A stretch of 64,000 nt of DNA from Cohnella hashimotonis (GCF_030014955.1 NZ_JAGRPV010000001.1:2232001-2296000), one strand, 5' to 3'. Counted from the stretch's first letter, positions 34,980-43,397 are shown. Numbers and translations are program-made. Notes: generated by a model from the letters alone, not told the origin.

Positions 34980-36060
34980 CGGCATCAGCTTTCGGTCGAA
35001 AATGATCCTGCTGCTCGGACTCAGCATGCTGACGTCGGGCTTCATCACGTATCTCGCTTATCGGGCCTTGCAGTCTTATTATCGCCAGAATGCTTACTAC
35101 GGCGATTCTTTGAACGCGTTCCGCAACATCATGCGCAGCATCGGCGACGTCAACGTGTTTTTGATTATTTTTATCCCGCTGTCCGTGCTGTTTTTCTTTT
35201 TGTACACCAAGCCCTACGCCACGTACTTCAACCGGATATCGAGCGGCATTCACCGATTGGCCGTCGGCGATTTCGACACGCCGGTCCGCATCTCCTCGCA
35301 GGACGAGTTCCAGACGATCGCGGAGGACATCAATATGGCCAGCGACAAGCTTCGCCAGGCGATCGCGCGCGGCGACTTCGCGGAGACGAGCAAGGATCAG
35401 CTGGTGCTCAATCTCGCGCACGATCTGCGTACGCCGCTCACTTCCGTGATCGGCTATTTGAACTATATTTTACAGGCGGAGGACCTGAGCGAAGAACAGA
35501 TCCGGCATTTCACGGCGATCGCTTATACGAAGTCCCAACGGCTGGAAAAGCTCATCGACGAGCTGTTCGAGATCACGCGGATGAATTACGGCATGCTGCC
35601 GGTTAAGCGCGAGCCGATCAATCTCGGCGAGCTGCTCGTCCAACTGGGCGAGGAGCTGTTTCCGATCTTCGAGAAAAACGGACTGACGCTCCGCTCGGAA
35701 GTGATCACCGACCTGAACATTCAGGGAGACGGCGAGCTGCTCGCGCGCGTATTCGAAAATCTGCTCAGCAACGCCGCCCGCTACGGGGCCGACGGCCGCT
35801 ACATCGACGTTCGCGGCGAATGGGACGACGGGGAGGCGGTCATTCGAGTCGACAATTACGGCGACCGCATACCCGAGGAGGAGCTGCCGCATCTGTTCGA
35901 GATGTTTTTCACCGGCGACCGCGCGCGCGTGCAGCGGGAGGGAGGCACGGGCATCGGGCTCTATATCGTCAAAAACATCGTTGAGCGGCATGGCGGCACG
36001 GTCCAGGCGGAGAGCGGGCCGGTGTTGACGCGGTTTACGGTGCGGCTGCCGGTGGCGTGA
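34972..36060 (+). CDS. VanS-like sensor histidine kinase
   Basis: A 362-residue kinase starting at ATG 34972, overlapping the regulator by 8 bp. TM1 about 11-33, a very short extracytoplasmic loop of about 28 residues, TM2 about 61-78, HAMP (about 80-135), HisKA with His150 in NLAHDLRTPLTSVIGYL, then HATPase_c with ENLLSNAARYG, DNYGDRIPEE and GGTGIGLYIVKNIVERHGG. The tiny external loop suggests it senses a signal in or at the membrane, as VanS/intramembrane-sensing kinases do. Partner: regulator at 34281. Confidence 0.93.
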   Translation: MVSGISFRSKMILLLGLSMLTSGFITYLAYRALQSYYRQNAYYGDSLNAFRNIMRSIGDVNVFLIIFIPLSVLFFFLYTKPYATYFNRISSGIHRLAVGDFDTPVRISSQDEFQTIAEDINMASDKLRQAIARGDFAETSKDQLVLNLAHDLRTPLTSVIGYLNYILQAEDLSEEQIRHFTAIAYTKSQRLEKLIDELFEITRMNYGMLPVKREPINLGELLVQLGEELFPIFEKNGLTLRSEVITDLNIQGDGELLARVFENLLSNAARYGADGRYIDVRGEWDDGEAVIRVDNYGDRIPEEELPHLFEMFFTGDRARVQREGGTGIGLYIVKNIVERHGGTVQAESGPVLTRFTVRLPVA

Positions 36061-36137
36061 GCGGGAGGCGGCATCCCATTGGCTATTCGCGTGTTCATCG
36101 AAAATGCGTCGGCGTAGACGGTAGACGGTATACCCGT

Positions 36138-37043
36138 TTAAACGCCAAAATCCATATCCGGATACACGTACGGATCCTTCGCCGGTTCGATCTTGGTCGC
36201 CGCGTCCGCCTTGAGCAGCAGCACTTCGGCGCCGTCGATCGTCGTCTTGGCGAACGTGCCCGAGACGGTCATCCAATCGTCGTTCGCGTACTTCGCCGCA
36301 TCCGTCGATTCGACGACGATGCCGTAAGGGATCGCGTCGGCCGCGCAGCACTGGATCGCGAACCTGCCGAGCACGAACTGTCCTTGTCCGATCGTATCGT
36401 CCCGGTAGACGAAGCCAGATACCTCCGCACGGCGCCCTACGAACGAATCGGGAAAAAAGTTAAGGGTCGTAAGCGTTTCGAGATAGCGCCAATCTTTGAT
36501 CTCGATCTCTGGCTTGGCATAAAGCAGCTTTCCGTAATCCGCATACGGCTTGGTGAGCGAATCGTGCGGGAACAGCCGGTCCAGCTCGTTGGCGTCAGGC
36601 GGCGCGGAGGTTGCTGCTGAATCGGTTTTTATCGCGTGCGCCGCGGTCCCGCCGCTCAGATTCATGCCCTTCCGCGCGGCCATTGCGCTGCCGATCGTCG
36701 TGTCCGGCGTCAGAAAAAACAAGGCGAGCGGCAGCGCGAACAGGACGACGGCACGAAGCTGGCTCAGCCAGGGGCTTGCCGGCGCCGATGCATGGCCGCA
36801 GGCTTCTCCGCAGCCGGCGTCGCGCTGAACGTCCCATTCTTTGAGCGACTGATAGACGAGCGCTGCTGCGATCAGATATAGGGCGGCAGCTGCCAGCTTT
36901 GTGTATACGGCCATGCGCGGCGAGATGTAGAGACCCAGGTTGCCGACCGCGGACAGCCTTGCGACATAGAGCCCGATGCCCGCGAGTACGACGGCGCGCG
37001 CCAGATGACGGGCGATCATTTTCCGATTCGTTCGTTGAGTCAT
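36138..37043 (-). CDS. TIGR03943 family membrane protein (YcgQ-like)
   Basis: A 301-residue protein with four N-terminal hydrophobic helices (LARAVVLAGIGLYVARLSAV; YTKLAAAALYLIAAALVYQS; LRAVVLFALPLALFFL) and a C-terminal soluble domain (about 170-301) containing GFVYRDDTIGQGQFVLGRFA, IQCCAADAIPYGIVVE and WMTVSGTF. The double Cys in IQCCAAD could bind metal. Family members are encoded next to a UPF0718-type permease, as here (21 bp). AAGGGGA precedes ATG 37043. The Zur-like box at 38258 upstream of the pair suggests a role under zinc limitation; function is not established. Confidence 0.85.
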   Translation of the reverse strand: MTQRTNRKMIARHLARAVVLAGIGLYVARLSAVGNLGLYISPRMAVYTKLAAAALYLIAAALVYQSLKEWDVQRDAGCGEACGHASAPASPWLSQLRAVVLFALPLALFFLTPDTTIGSAMAARKGMNLSGGTAAHAIKTDSAATSAPPDANELDRLFPHDSLTKPYADYGKLLYAKPEIEIKDWRYLETLTTLNFFPDSFVGRRAEVSGFVYRDDTIGQGQFVLGRFAIQCCAADAIPYGIVVESTDAAKYANDDWMTVSGTFAKTTIDGAEVLLLKADAATKIEPAKDPYVYPDMDFGV

Positions 37044-37064
37044 GAAGACATCCCCTTTTCGGTG

Positions 37065-38108
37065 TCAGCGTGCAGCGCTTTCCAGCAGCCACCCTGCGAG
37101 CAGCGACGCGGCGAGTACGACCGCCGTTACGAGCACGAGGAGACGCAGCACGAAGCGGGCTTTGAACGCGGACAACAGCATCAGCGTGTTTTTGAAGTCG
37201 ACCATCGGACCGTAGACGAGGAAAGCGAGCAGCGCGCCGGCGGGAAAGACGCCGGAAAAGGAGGCTGCGACAAATGCGTCCGACGTCGAGCAAAGCGAGA
37301 TTACGTAGGCGAAGCCCATCATGAACAGGTGCGAGCCGAAGGCGCCGCCGCCAAGCTCGATCAGCTCTCCGCGGCTGACGAAAGTTTGGATGACTGCGGT
37401 CAGGAACGCGCCGAGCATCAGAAATTTCCCCATTTCAAAAAATTCGTCGGCCGCATGCGAGCAATAGGAGAGTAAACGGGACGAGGGAGCGCGATGTGGC
37501 GCGTGATGGTTATGATCCGCGGCAGCGGCATGCAGACTCGGTGCATCCGGTTTTAATGGATTGGAGGACTTGCCGCGTGCGCGAGACAGCAGCAGGCCGA
37601 CGGCGGCCGCCGCGGCGAAGCCGAGCACGGTCCGATACAGCGCCATCTCGGGCGCGGTCCGAAAGGCGCTATAGGTGGCGAGCACCGTGACCGGATTGAC
37701 GATGGGCGCCGCCAGGATGTAAGTCATGCCGATATAGGCCGGCATGCCTTTGCGAAGCAGCCTGCGCACGACCGGAATCATCCCGCACTCGCACACGGGC
37801 AGCACGACGCCGAGCAGACCGGCGCATAGCACGCCGAGCAGGGGATTCCTCGGGATGAGACGGGCGAGCGCCGTTTCGGGGACGAACAAGTGCAGCACCG
37901 TCGAGACCAGGACTCCGAGCAGCACGAAGGGGAGAGCCTCCAGAAAAAGGCTGACGAACACCGTTTTGACCGATTGCCATTGATCCGCGCCGATGCCGGA
38001 TAAGGAGTCCGGCCATGGCATTTGCCGCTCCGTTGCTATGAAATAGAGCAGCGCTAGCGTCAACGCCGCCGATAGTGTTAACGTCCATTTGTAAGCTGCA
38101 TTCGCCAT
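37065..38108 (-). CDS. UPF0718-type permease (YcgR-like)
   Basis: A 347-residue polytopic membrane protein, about eight helices in two groups. A repeated motif is visible: VVLPVCECGMIPVVRRLLRK in the first half and SLCSTSDAFVAASFSGVFPA in the second, each with a conserved Cys (CECGMIP and CSTSDAF), the hallmark of this permease family. A His-rich cytoplasmic loop (HAAAADHNHHAPH) separates the halves. ATG 38108 is chosen because GAGGTG lies 6 nt upstream. First gene of a two-gene unit with the protein of 36138-37043. The His-rich loop and the Zur-like box point to metal, probably zinc, handling. Confidence 0.85.
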   Translation of the reverse strand: MANAAYKWTLTLSAALTLALLYFIATERQMPWPDSLSGIGADQWQSVKTVFVSLFLEALPFVLLGVLVSTVLHLFVPETALARLIPRNPLLGVLCAGLLGVVLPVCECGMIPVVRRLLRKGMPAYIGMTYILAAPIVNPVTVLATYSAFRTAPEMALYRTVLGFAAAAAVGLLLSRARGKSSNPLKPDAPSLHAAAADHNHHAPHRAPSSRLLSYCSHAADEFFEMGKFLMLGAFLTAVIQTFVSRGELIELGGGAFGSHLFMMGFAYVISLCSTSDAFVAASFSGVFPAGALLAFLVYGPMVDFKNTLMLLSAFKARFVLRLLVLVTAVVLAASLLAGWLLESAAR

Positions 38109-38257
38109 GCTTATCACCTCGTCCACCGAAATCGATCATACTTCCTGCTATCAACGTATGCGAATCTCTGTTGAAAAGAACGCATAATCCGCTAGTTTTC
38201 TAGACTAATAGATGGCGTCGTCGTTTCGTTTGGAATTTTTACTTGCGTTTGCTAAAC

Positions 38258-38268
38258 GTAATAATTAC
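38258..38268. promoter_or_regulatory. Zur-like box 1
   Basis: GTAAT-a-ATTAC is a perfect palindrome inside AACGTAATAATTACAAT, close to the Bacillota Zur box (CGTAATNATTACG). It lies about 150 bp upstream of the permease start on the - strand and 98 bp before the ZnuA-like start. Confidence 0.7.
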
Positions 38269-38327
38269 AATATGGAGACGGCGTGATCCTCATACATAGC
38301 AAGTCGCATTTTTTTAATCGTGTTATC

Positions 38328-38338
38328 GTAATAATTAC
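38328..38338. promoter_or_regulatory. Zur-like box 2
   Basis: The same core GTAATAATTAC, within TATCGTAATAATTACAAAT, 27 bp before the ZnuA-like start codon. The two boxes are 70 bp apart and share CGTAATAATTACAA exactly, so Zur probably controls both divergent units. Confidence 0.78.
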
Positions 38339-38365
38339 AAATAGACGAAACGAGGAATGACGAAC

Positions 38366-39325
38366 ATGAAAAAGAGCTTGAAAAAAACGCTCGCGATATC
38401 GGCGAGCTTGGCGCTGCTGCTGGCGGCTTGCGGTAAAAACGAGGAGAACGAAGCCAGCGGATCGGGTGTCAAGCTGAGCGTCGTGACGACCTTTTACCCG
38501 ATGTACGAATTCAGCAGACAGGTCGCGGGCGATCTTGCGAACGTCGCCCTGCTGATCCCGGCCGGATCGGAGCCGCATGATTGGGAGCCCAGCGCGCAGG
38601 ATATGGCAAAGGTGAAGGAAGCGGACGTGTTCGTTTACAACGGGATCGTCGAAGGCTGGGTCGATGCGGCGCTTACGAGCGCGTCGAACGACAAGCGTGT
38701 CGTCGTGCGGGCGAGCGAGGGGCTTACGACGCTGGAGGGAACGGCGGAGGAAGAAGAGGAAGAAGCGGGCGAGGAAGCGCACGACCACGCGCATGAGCAT
38801 GCGGAGGATCCGCACGTCTGGCTGGATCCGGGATTGGCGCAGCGGGAGGTCGCGGCGATCGAAGCGGCGTTCGAGAAGGCGGATCCGGCGAACAAGGATA
38901 CGTACAAAAAGAACGCCGACACTTACATCGCCCAGTTGAAGGCTCTGGACGAGGACTACAGGGCGGGGCTCAAGGATGTCAGGACAAAGTCGTTCGTGAC
39001 GCAGCACGCGGCCTTCGGCTACTTGGCCCAAGCCTACGGCCTGCAGCAGGTGCCGATCGCCGGACTGTCGCCCGAGCAAGAGCCGTCACCCGGCAAGATG
39101 GCCGAGATCGTGCAATTCGCGAAGGCGCATCAGGTGAAGACGATTTTTTTCGAGACGCTGGTCGATCCCCAGGTCGCGAAGACGGTAGCGGACGAGATCG
39201 GCGCGAAGACGGACGTGCTGAACCCGCTGGAAGGCTTGACGGATGAGGAAAAGAAAGACGGGCTCGATTACATCGGCATCATGAAAAAGAACCTCGAGGC
39301 TTTGGTGAAGGCGTTAAATGCATAA
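38366..39325 (+). CDS. znuA: zinc ABC transporter substrate-binding lipoprotein (ZnuA/AdcA-like)
   Basis: A 319-residue cluster A-I metal-binding protein. Signal peptide with lipobox LAAC (Cys22). Typical segments: VVTTFYPMYEFSRQVAGD, PAGSEPHDWEPSAQDMAKV (metal His), a Glu/His-rich loop (EEEEEEAGEEAHDHAHEH) ahead of DPHVWLDPG, VTQHAAFGYLAQAYGL (metal His) and FFETLVDPQVAKTVADEIG. The His-rich loop marks zinc rather than manganese proteins. GAGG lies 10 nt before ATG 38366; ATG 38357 overlaps that site. It stands alone, without permease or ATPase, and has a Zur-like box in its promoter. It may feed the transporter of 40756-43312 or one elsewhere. Confidence 0.88.
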   Translation: MKKSLKKTLAISASLALLLAACGKNEENEASGSGVKLSVVTTFYPMYEFSRQVAGDLANVALLIPAGSEPHDWEPSAQDMAKVKEADVFVYNGIVEGWVDAALTSASNDKRVVVRASEGLTTLEGTAEEEEEEAGEEAHDHAHEHAEDPHVWLDPGLAQREVAAIEAAFEKADPANKDTYKKNADTYIAQLKALDEDYRAGLKDVRTKSFVTQHAAFGYLAQAYGLQQVPIAGLSPEQEPSPGKMAEIVQFAKAHQVKTIFFETLVDPQVAKTVADEIGAKTDVLNPLEGLTDEEKKDGLDYIGIMKKNLEALVKALNA

Positions 39326-39356
39326 TTAGCGAAAAGCCGGTATACCGGCGGCGGCA

Positions 39357-39402
39357 AAACGGGACGAAGCAGAAGCGATTTCTGCTCGGTCCCGTTTTTT
39401 TG
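39357..39402 (+). terminator. Rho-independent terminator
   Basis: AAACGGGAC (39357-39365) pairs with GTCCCGTTT (39389-39397); an inner GCAGAA/TTCTGC stem extends it; a run of seven T follows. Very strong. Confidence 0.93.
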
Positions 39403-39586
39403 TTTTGGCGAGCCGATAACGGCGGTACCGGTTGCAGTGTTAAGGGCTTGCGTTGTTATCGGGTTCCGCTGTTAGTAGGTTGCGCTCATACGATAAGCTG
39501 TGCCGCGGACTCGTATGACTATCGACGGCGCATTTGCCCCCCCTTTTCCAACAGGGCCCTTCTGGACAAACCGCCCAAAAAAAGGA

Positions 39587-39647
39587 TTGACAAATTGCCC
39601 ATGGGTAATTATTTTGTATATAACAACAAAAGTTTCCCGTGGGAAAC
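39587..39647 (+). promoter_or_regulatory. promoter with two MntR-like palindromes
   Basis: TTGACA (39587-39592) with a 17-bp spacer to TATTTT (39610-39615). The spacer is a palindrome AATTGCCC/GGGTAATT (39593-39610), and a second palindrome GTTTCCC-GT-GGGAAAC (39632-39647) lies just downstream of the start site. Both resemble the TTTNCC...GGNAAA pattern of DtxR/MntR boxes, and the operon codes for a Mn/Zn-type transporter. MntR control is inferred; DtxR-type or Zur control is less likely from sequence. Confidence 0.6.
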
Positions 39648-39655
39648 AAAATTGT

Positions 39656-39760
39656 TGTCGTACAAGTGTCTGTCGTACAAAAGTTTGCCGTACAAGTAAT
39701 TGCTGTACAAGTAATTGCCGCATACGTATTTGACGTACAAGTTTGCGTCACAAGCTTTGC
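39656..39760 (+). repeat. degenerate 15-bp tandem repeat in the transporter leader
   Basis: The motif GTACAAGT (consensus unit about TTGCCGTACAAGTAA) recurs with exact 15-bp phase at 39660, 39675, 39690, 39705, 39720 (GCATACGT), 39735 and 39750 (GTCACA...). Seven units fill the leader between the second MntR-like box and the ribosome binding site. All frames stay open because the period is a multiple of three. Confidence 0.85.
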
Positions 39761-39794
39761 CGCAGGAGGAACGACCATTACGGGGAGGACCGCA

Positions 39795-40754
39795 ATGCTG
39801 ACCAAGAAGCTGAAGAGAGTTGCACTGATGATTTTGTTTTTAGCGATTTTAGCTGCGTTGAACACCGCTTGCGCGAACGGCGGGGAGCAGGCTGGAGAGG
39901 ACGAACGGTCTGGCAAAATTCGAATCGTCACGACGATCGCGCAGATCGCGGAGCCGCTTGCCGTTATCGGCGGGGACCGGGTCGAGGTCGACAGTCTGAT
40001 GGGACCGGGCGTGGATCCGCATCTGTACGCGGCGACTCAGGGCGACATCAAGAAGCTCCAGAGCGGCGATATCGTGTTTTACAGCGGCCTTCATCTCGAA
40101 GCGAACATGGTGAAGGTGTTCGAGCAGATTGGCAAAGAGCGGCCGGTGCTGGCGATCGGTGAGACGCTGCCGAAGGAGAGGCTGCTGAAGGATCCGAAGG
40201 GCGCAACCGACCCGCACATCTGGTTCGACATCGACCTGTGGAAGCAGGCGCTGGGGGCGGCGACGGAGGAGCTTAAGAAGTATTCGGAGGCGGACGCGAC
40301 ATACTTCGAGACCAATAAGACGGCATACTTCAAGCAACTCGACGAGCTGAAGGCGGAAGCGCTCGAAGAGCTGGGCCGCATTCCCGAGGAGCGGCGGGTG
40401 CTCGTCACTGCGCACGATGCATTCGGCTACTTCGGGCGCCTGCTCGGGCTGCAGGTCGTCGGCCTGCAGGGGCTCAGCACGGAAGACGAGATCGGACTGT
40501 CCGATATCGAGGACACGATCGACCTGTTGGTCGATCGCGGCGTACCGGCCGTATTCGTGGAGAGCAGCATCAATCCCGCGTCGATCGAAGCGGTCATTGA
40601 AGGGGCCAAGAAGCGGGGGCTTAACGTGCAGCTCGGCGGTCAACTGTATTCGGACGCGATGGGCGACGGGGGCACGGCGGAAGGCACCTACCTCGGTATG
40701 TACCGACACAACGTAAACACGATCGGCGAGGCGCTTGCCTCGAAGGAGGGTTGA
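39795..40754 (+). CDS. metal ABC transporter substrate-binding lipoprotein (TroA/MntA-like)
   Basis: A 319-residue cluster A-I metal-binding protein. Signal peptide with lipobox LNTAC (Cys26). Metal-site segments: GPGVDPHLYAATQGDIKKL (His), GATDPHIWFDIDLWKQAL (His), VTAHDAFGYFGRLLGLQ (His/Asp region) and FVESSINPASIEAVIE (Glu, Asn in place of Asp). It lacks the His-rich loop of zinc proteins, which fits manganese or iron. I use ATG 39795 with GGGGAGG 6-7 nt upstream; the frame is open back to 39639 through the 15-bp repeat, but the signal peptide starts here. First gene of a four-gene operon whose members abut or overlap. Confidence 0.9.
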   Translation: MLTKKLKRVALMILFLAILAALNTACANGGEQAGEDERSGKIRIVTTIAQIAEPLAVIGGDRVEVDSLMGPGVDPHLYAATQGDIKKLQSGDIVFYSGLHLEANMVKVFEQIGKERPVLAIGETLPKERLLKDPKGATDPHIWFDIDLWKQALGAATEELKKYSEADATYFETNKTAYFKQLDELKAEALEELGRIPEERRVLVTAHDAFGYFGRLLGLQVVGLQGLSTEDEIGLSDIEDTIDLLVDRGVPAVFVESSINPASIEAVIEGAKKRGLNVQLGGQLYSDAMGDGGTAEGTYLGMYRHNVNTIGEALASKEG

Positions 40755-40755
40755 T

Positions 40756-41493
40756 ATGACAACAGTGCTCAAGGTATCGGACCTGAACGCTTCGTATCGG
40801 AAAAATGCGGTGCTGGAACGCGTGACGTTCGAAATTAAGCCGGGTACGCTGACGGCGATCGTCGGACCGAACGGCGCCGGCAAGTCCACGCTGCTCAAGA
40901 CGCTGCTGGATCAGCATCCGCGGCTTTCCGGCGACGTTGCTTTTTTCGGCACACCCTTCAGGAAGGTCAAGTCGCGTATCGGCTACGTGCCGCAGCGCGG
41001 CTCGGTGGACTGGGACTTCCCGACCGACGCGCTGGACGTGGTGACGATGGGCTTGTACGGCAAGATCGGATGGCTGAAGCGGCCCGGCCGGACGCACAAG
41101 GAGCAAGCGATGCGGGCGCTAACCGAGATGGGCATGGCGGATTATGCGGGCCGCCAGATCAGCCAGCTCTCCGGCGGACAGCAGCAGCGGGTGTTCCTGG
41201 CGCGGGCGCTCGCGCAGGACGCCGATCTCTATATGCTCGACGAACCGCTCGCGGGCGTCGACGCCGTGACGGAGCGCGTGATTATGGATACGCTGCAGCG
41301 GCTCAAGCGGCAGGGCAAGACGGTGATGGTCGTTCATCACGACCTGCAGACGGTGGAGGATTACTTTGACCGGGTGCTGCTGCTGAACCGGACGGTCGTC
41401 GCCCACGGCACGACGGCGGAAGCTTTTACCCGGGAGTCGCTCAGCGCGGCCTACGGCGGCATGCTTCGCTGGCTGGAGGGGAAATCCGGATGA
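40756..41493 (+). CDS. metal ABC transporter ATPase (TroB/MntB-like)
   Basis: A 245-residue ATPase: Walker A GPNGAGKS, Q loop in YVPQRGSVDWDFP (a typical metal-transporter stretch), signature LSGGQQQR, Walker B LYMLDEPLAGVD and the switch His in VVHHDLQTVEDYF. AAGGAGG lies 6 nt before ATG 40756, overlapping the end of the binding-protein gene; its own end overlaps the first permease by 4 bp. Confidence 0.95.
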   Translation: MTTVLKVSDLNASYRKNAVLERVTFEIKPGTLTAIVGPNGAGKSTLLKTLLDQHPRLSGDVAFFGTPFRKVKSRIGYVPQRGSVDWDFPTDALDVVTMGLYGKIGWLKRPGRTHKEQAMRALTEMGMADYAGRQISQLSGGQQQRVFLARALAQDADLYMLDEPLAGVDAVTERVIMDTLQRLKRQGKTVMVVHHDLQTVEDYFDRVLLLNRTVVAHGTTAEAFTRESLSAAYGGMLRWLEGKSG

Positions 41494-42413
41494 ACACGCT
41501 GCTCTCGCACAACGCGCAGTGGGTGCTCCTCAGCACGCTGATCCTCGGGATGGCGGCGGGCATCATCGGCAGCTTCGCGTATTGGAAACGGCAGAGCCTG
41601 ATGAGCGACGCTTTGTCGCATGCCGCGCTGCCCGGCGTGATAGTCGGCTTCGTGCTGATCGGCACCAAAAACCTGCCCGTCATGATCGCAGGAGCCGCCG
41701 TCAGCGCGCTGCTCGGTGCGCTCCTGATCGATTGGATCCGTTCGTCGACCCGCATCAAGGAAGATGCCGCGATGGGCATCGTATTATCGGTCTTTTTCGG
41801 CCTTGGCATCATGCTGCTGACGTTCGTGAACCGAACTGCAGGCGGCAGCCAGAGCGGGCTCGACAGTTTTATCTTCGGTCAGGCCGCTTCCATGGTGTCG
41901 GACGACGTCAAGCTGATGGCGGGAACCGCGGCAGTCGTCCTGCTCGTCGCGCTGCTCGGGTACAAGGAGTGGAAGCTGTTCCTGTTCGATCCCGCCTACG
42001 CCGCGGGACTCGGATTGTCCGTGCGCTTGATGAACGGGATCTACCTGGCGGTTCTGGTGCTTGTCATCGTCGTCGGCATTCAGGCGGCGGGCGTCGTGTT
42101 GATGGCGGCCCTGTTGATCATCCCCGCAGTCAGCGCCCGTTACTGGACACACTCGTTTAAATGGACGGTCGGTCTCTCGGCAACGTTCGGAGGCGGCGCC
42201 GGCGCGGCGGGAACCTTGCTCAGCGCCATGGGCGCAGGCTGGCCGACGGGACCGTTTATCGTACTGGCGGCATCAGCGACGTTCGCGGTATCGTTGTTTT
42301 TCGGTGCGAGCAAGGGCTTGCTCGTCCTGTACATCGGACAGCGCGCGAGCAGGCGACGGCTGGCTTCCAAGGTCTCAAGTCCGATCGCGGCACGAGAGGG
42401 GGCGGGACGATGA
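41490..42413 (+). CDS. metal ABC transporter permease (TroC/MntC-like)
   Basis: A 307-residue ABC-3 family permease with about eight helices. Family segments: GSFAYWKRQSLMSDALSHAA, LPGVIVGFVL, FGLGIMLLTFVNRT, SGLDSFIFGQAASM, and VVGIQAAGVVLMAALLIIPA, the last being the strongest ABC-3 signature. Start ATG 41490 overlaps the ATPase stop by 4 bp; its end overlaps the second permease by 4 bp. Confidence 0.94.
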   Translation: MNTLLSHNAQWVLLSTLILGMAAGIIGSFAYWKRQSLMSDALSHAALPGVIVGFVLIGTKNLPVMIAGAAVSALLGALLIDWIRSSTRIKEDAAMGIVLSVFFGLGIMLLTFVNRTAGGSQSGLDSFIFGQAASMVSDDVKLMAGTAAVVLLVALLGYKEWKLFLFDPAYAAGLGLSVRLMNGIYLAVLVLVIVVGIQAAGVVLMAALLIIPAVSARYWTHSFKWTVGLSATFGGGAGAAGTLLSAMGAGWPTGPFIVLAASATFAVSLFFGASKGLLVLYIGQRASRRRLASKVSSPIAAREGAGR

Positions 42414-43312
42414 GCTATTCCGGTTGGATTCTCCTGACCGCTTCCCTTGTCGGCGTGTCCTGCGGATTGATCGGCGTGCTGCTCATCCTGCGCCGCATGG
42501 CGATGATGGCCGACGCGATCAGCCATACCGTCCTCCTTGGCATCGTCGTAGCCTACATGGTCACGCGGCAGCTTAGCGGCGTGCACATGCTGATCGGCGC
42601 AGTGTGCGCCGGTTTGCTGACGGCCTTGCTGGTGCAATGGTTCCAGTCTCGCGGCGTACAGCAGGAGGCGTCGATCGGCATCGTGTTCACGACGTTGTTC
42701 GCGGTCGGCGTCGTGCTGATCGCCACGCAGGTCGGCAACGCGCATCTCGACGTCAAGCATACGCTGATGGGCGAGATTACCTTTATCCCTTGGGAAACGA
42801 TGACGCTCCCGCTCGTCGGCGAAGTGCCCGAGGCGGTCGCGCTGCTCTCGCTTGTGCTGGCGGTCGCCCTTTCGGCGATAATTGCCTTTTATAAAGAGTG
42901 GAAAATAACGTCGTTCGACCCCGCGCTGGCCGCAAGTCTCGGCATTCCCGCCGTAGTGATGCACTATGCGTTCATGTCGCTCGTGTCGGTGACGACGGTC
43001 GCTTCCTTCGATGCGGTCGGCGCGATTATGGTCGTCGCGATGCTCATCACGCCGGCTTCCGCAGCCTACCTGTGGACCGACCGGTTATCCGTTATGCTGG
43101 CGCTGGGTGCCGCCTTCGGTGCCTTGTCCGCCTGGATCGGCTACGGAATCGCCACCTGGCTCGATACGTCGATCTCGGGCTCGATGGCGTTCGCGACAGG
43201 CCTTCTGTTCGCGGCGAGCTTCCTTGGCTCCCCGCGTTACGGCGCGTTATCCCGGCTACGGAGGGGGAGGGCTTCCAAGCGCGAGCCGATGGCGGCAGAA
43301 GGCGCGGATTGA
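42410..43312 (+). CDS. metal ABC transporter permease (TroD/MntD-like)
   Basis: A 300-residue ABC-3 permease. ATG 42410 (MSYSGWILLTASLVGV) overlaps the first permease's stop by 4 bp, with GAGGGGGCGGG upstream. Signatures: RRMAMMADAISHTVLLGIVV, LMGEITFIPWETM, EWKITSFDPALAASLGIPA and SFDAVGAIMVVAMLITPASA. Two non-identical ABC-3 permeases are typical of TroABCD and B. subtilis MntABCD, which favours manganese/iron over the single-permease zinc systems. Confidence 0.94.
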   Translation: MSYSGWILLTASLVGVSCGLIGVLLILRRMAMMADAISHTVLLGIVVAYMVTRQLSGVHMLIGAVCAGLLTALLVQWFQSRGVQQEASIGIVFTTLFAVGVVLIATQVGNAHLDVKHTLMGEITFIPWETMTLPLVGEVPEAVALLSLVLAVALSAIIAFYKEWKITSFDPALAASLGIPAVVMHYAFMSLVSVTTVASFDAVGAIMVVAMLITPASAAYLWTDRLSVMLALGAAFGALSAWIGYGIATWLDTSISGSMAFATGLLFAASFLGSPRYGALSRLRRGRASKREPMAAEGAD

Positions 43313-43338
43313 CCCCGTATGACAACGAAAAAATACCG

Positions 43339-43380
43339 CGGCTGCGGCGCGTCTGCAAGATGACGCCACGCAGCCGTTTT
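43339..43380 (+). terminator. Rho-independent terminator of the metal ABC operon
   Basis: CGGCTGCG (43339-43346) pairs with CGCAGCCG (43369-43376), inner GCGTC/GACGC, then TTTT. Good terminator 26 bp after the stop. Confidence 0.9.
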
Positions 43381-43397
43381 CATTCTACTAAAATGCA

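Noticed and set aside
37669..38154. Extra - strand frame overlapping the permease start
   Set aside because: Out-of-frame shadow; the permease frame carries the conserved CECGMIP motif and the ribosome binding site.
39639..39794. N-terminal extension of the TroA-like lipoprotein through the 15-bp repeat
   Set aside because: It would place 52 residues before a good lipoprotein signal peptide; GGGGAGG before ATG 39795 gives a normal start.
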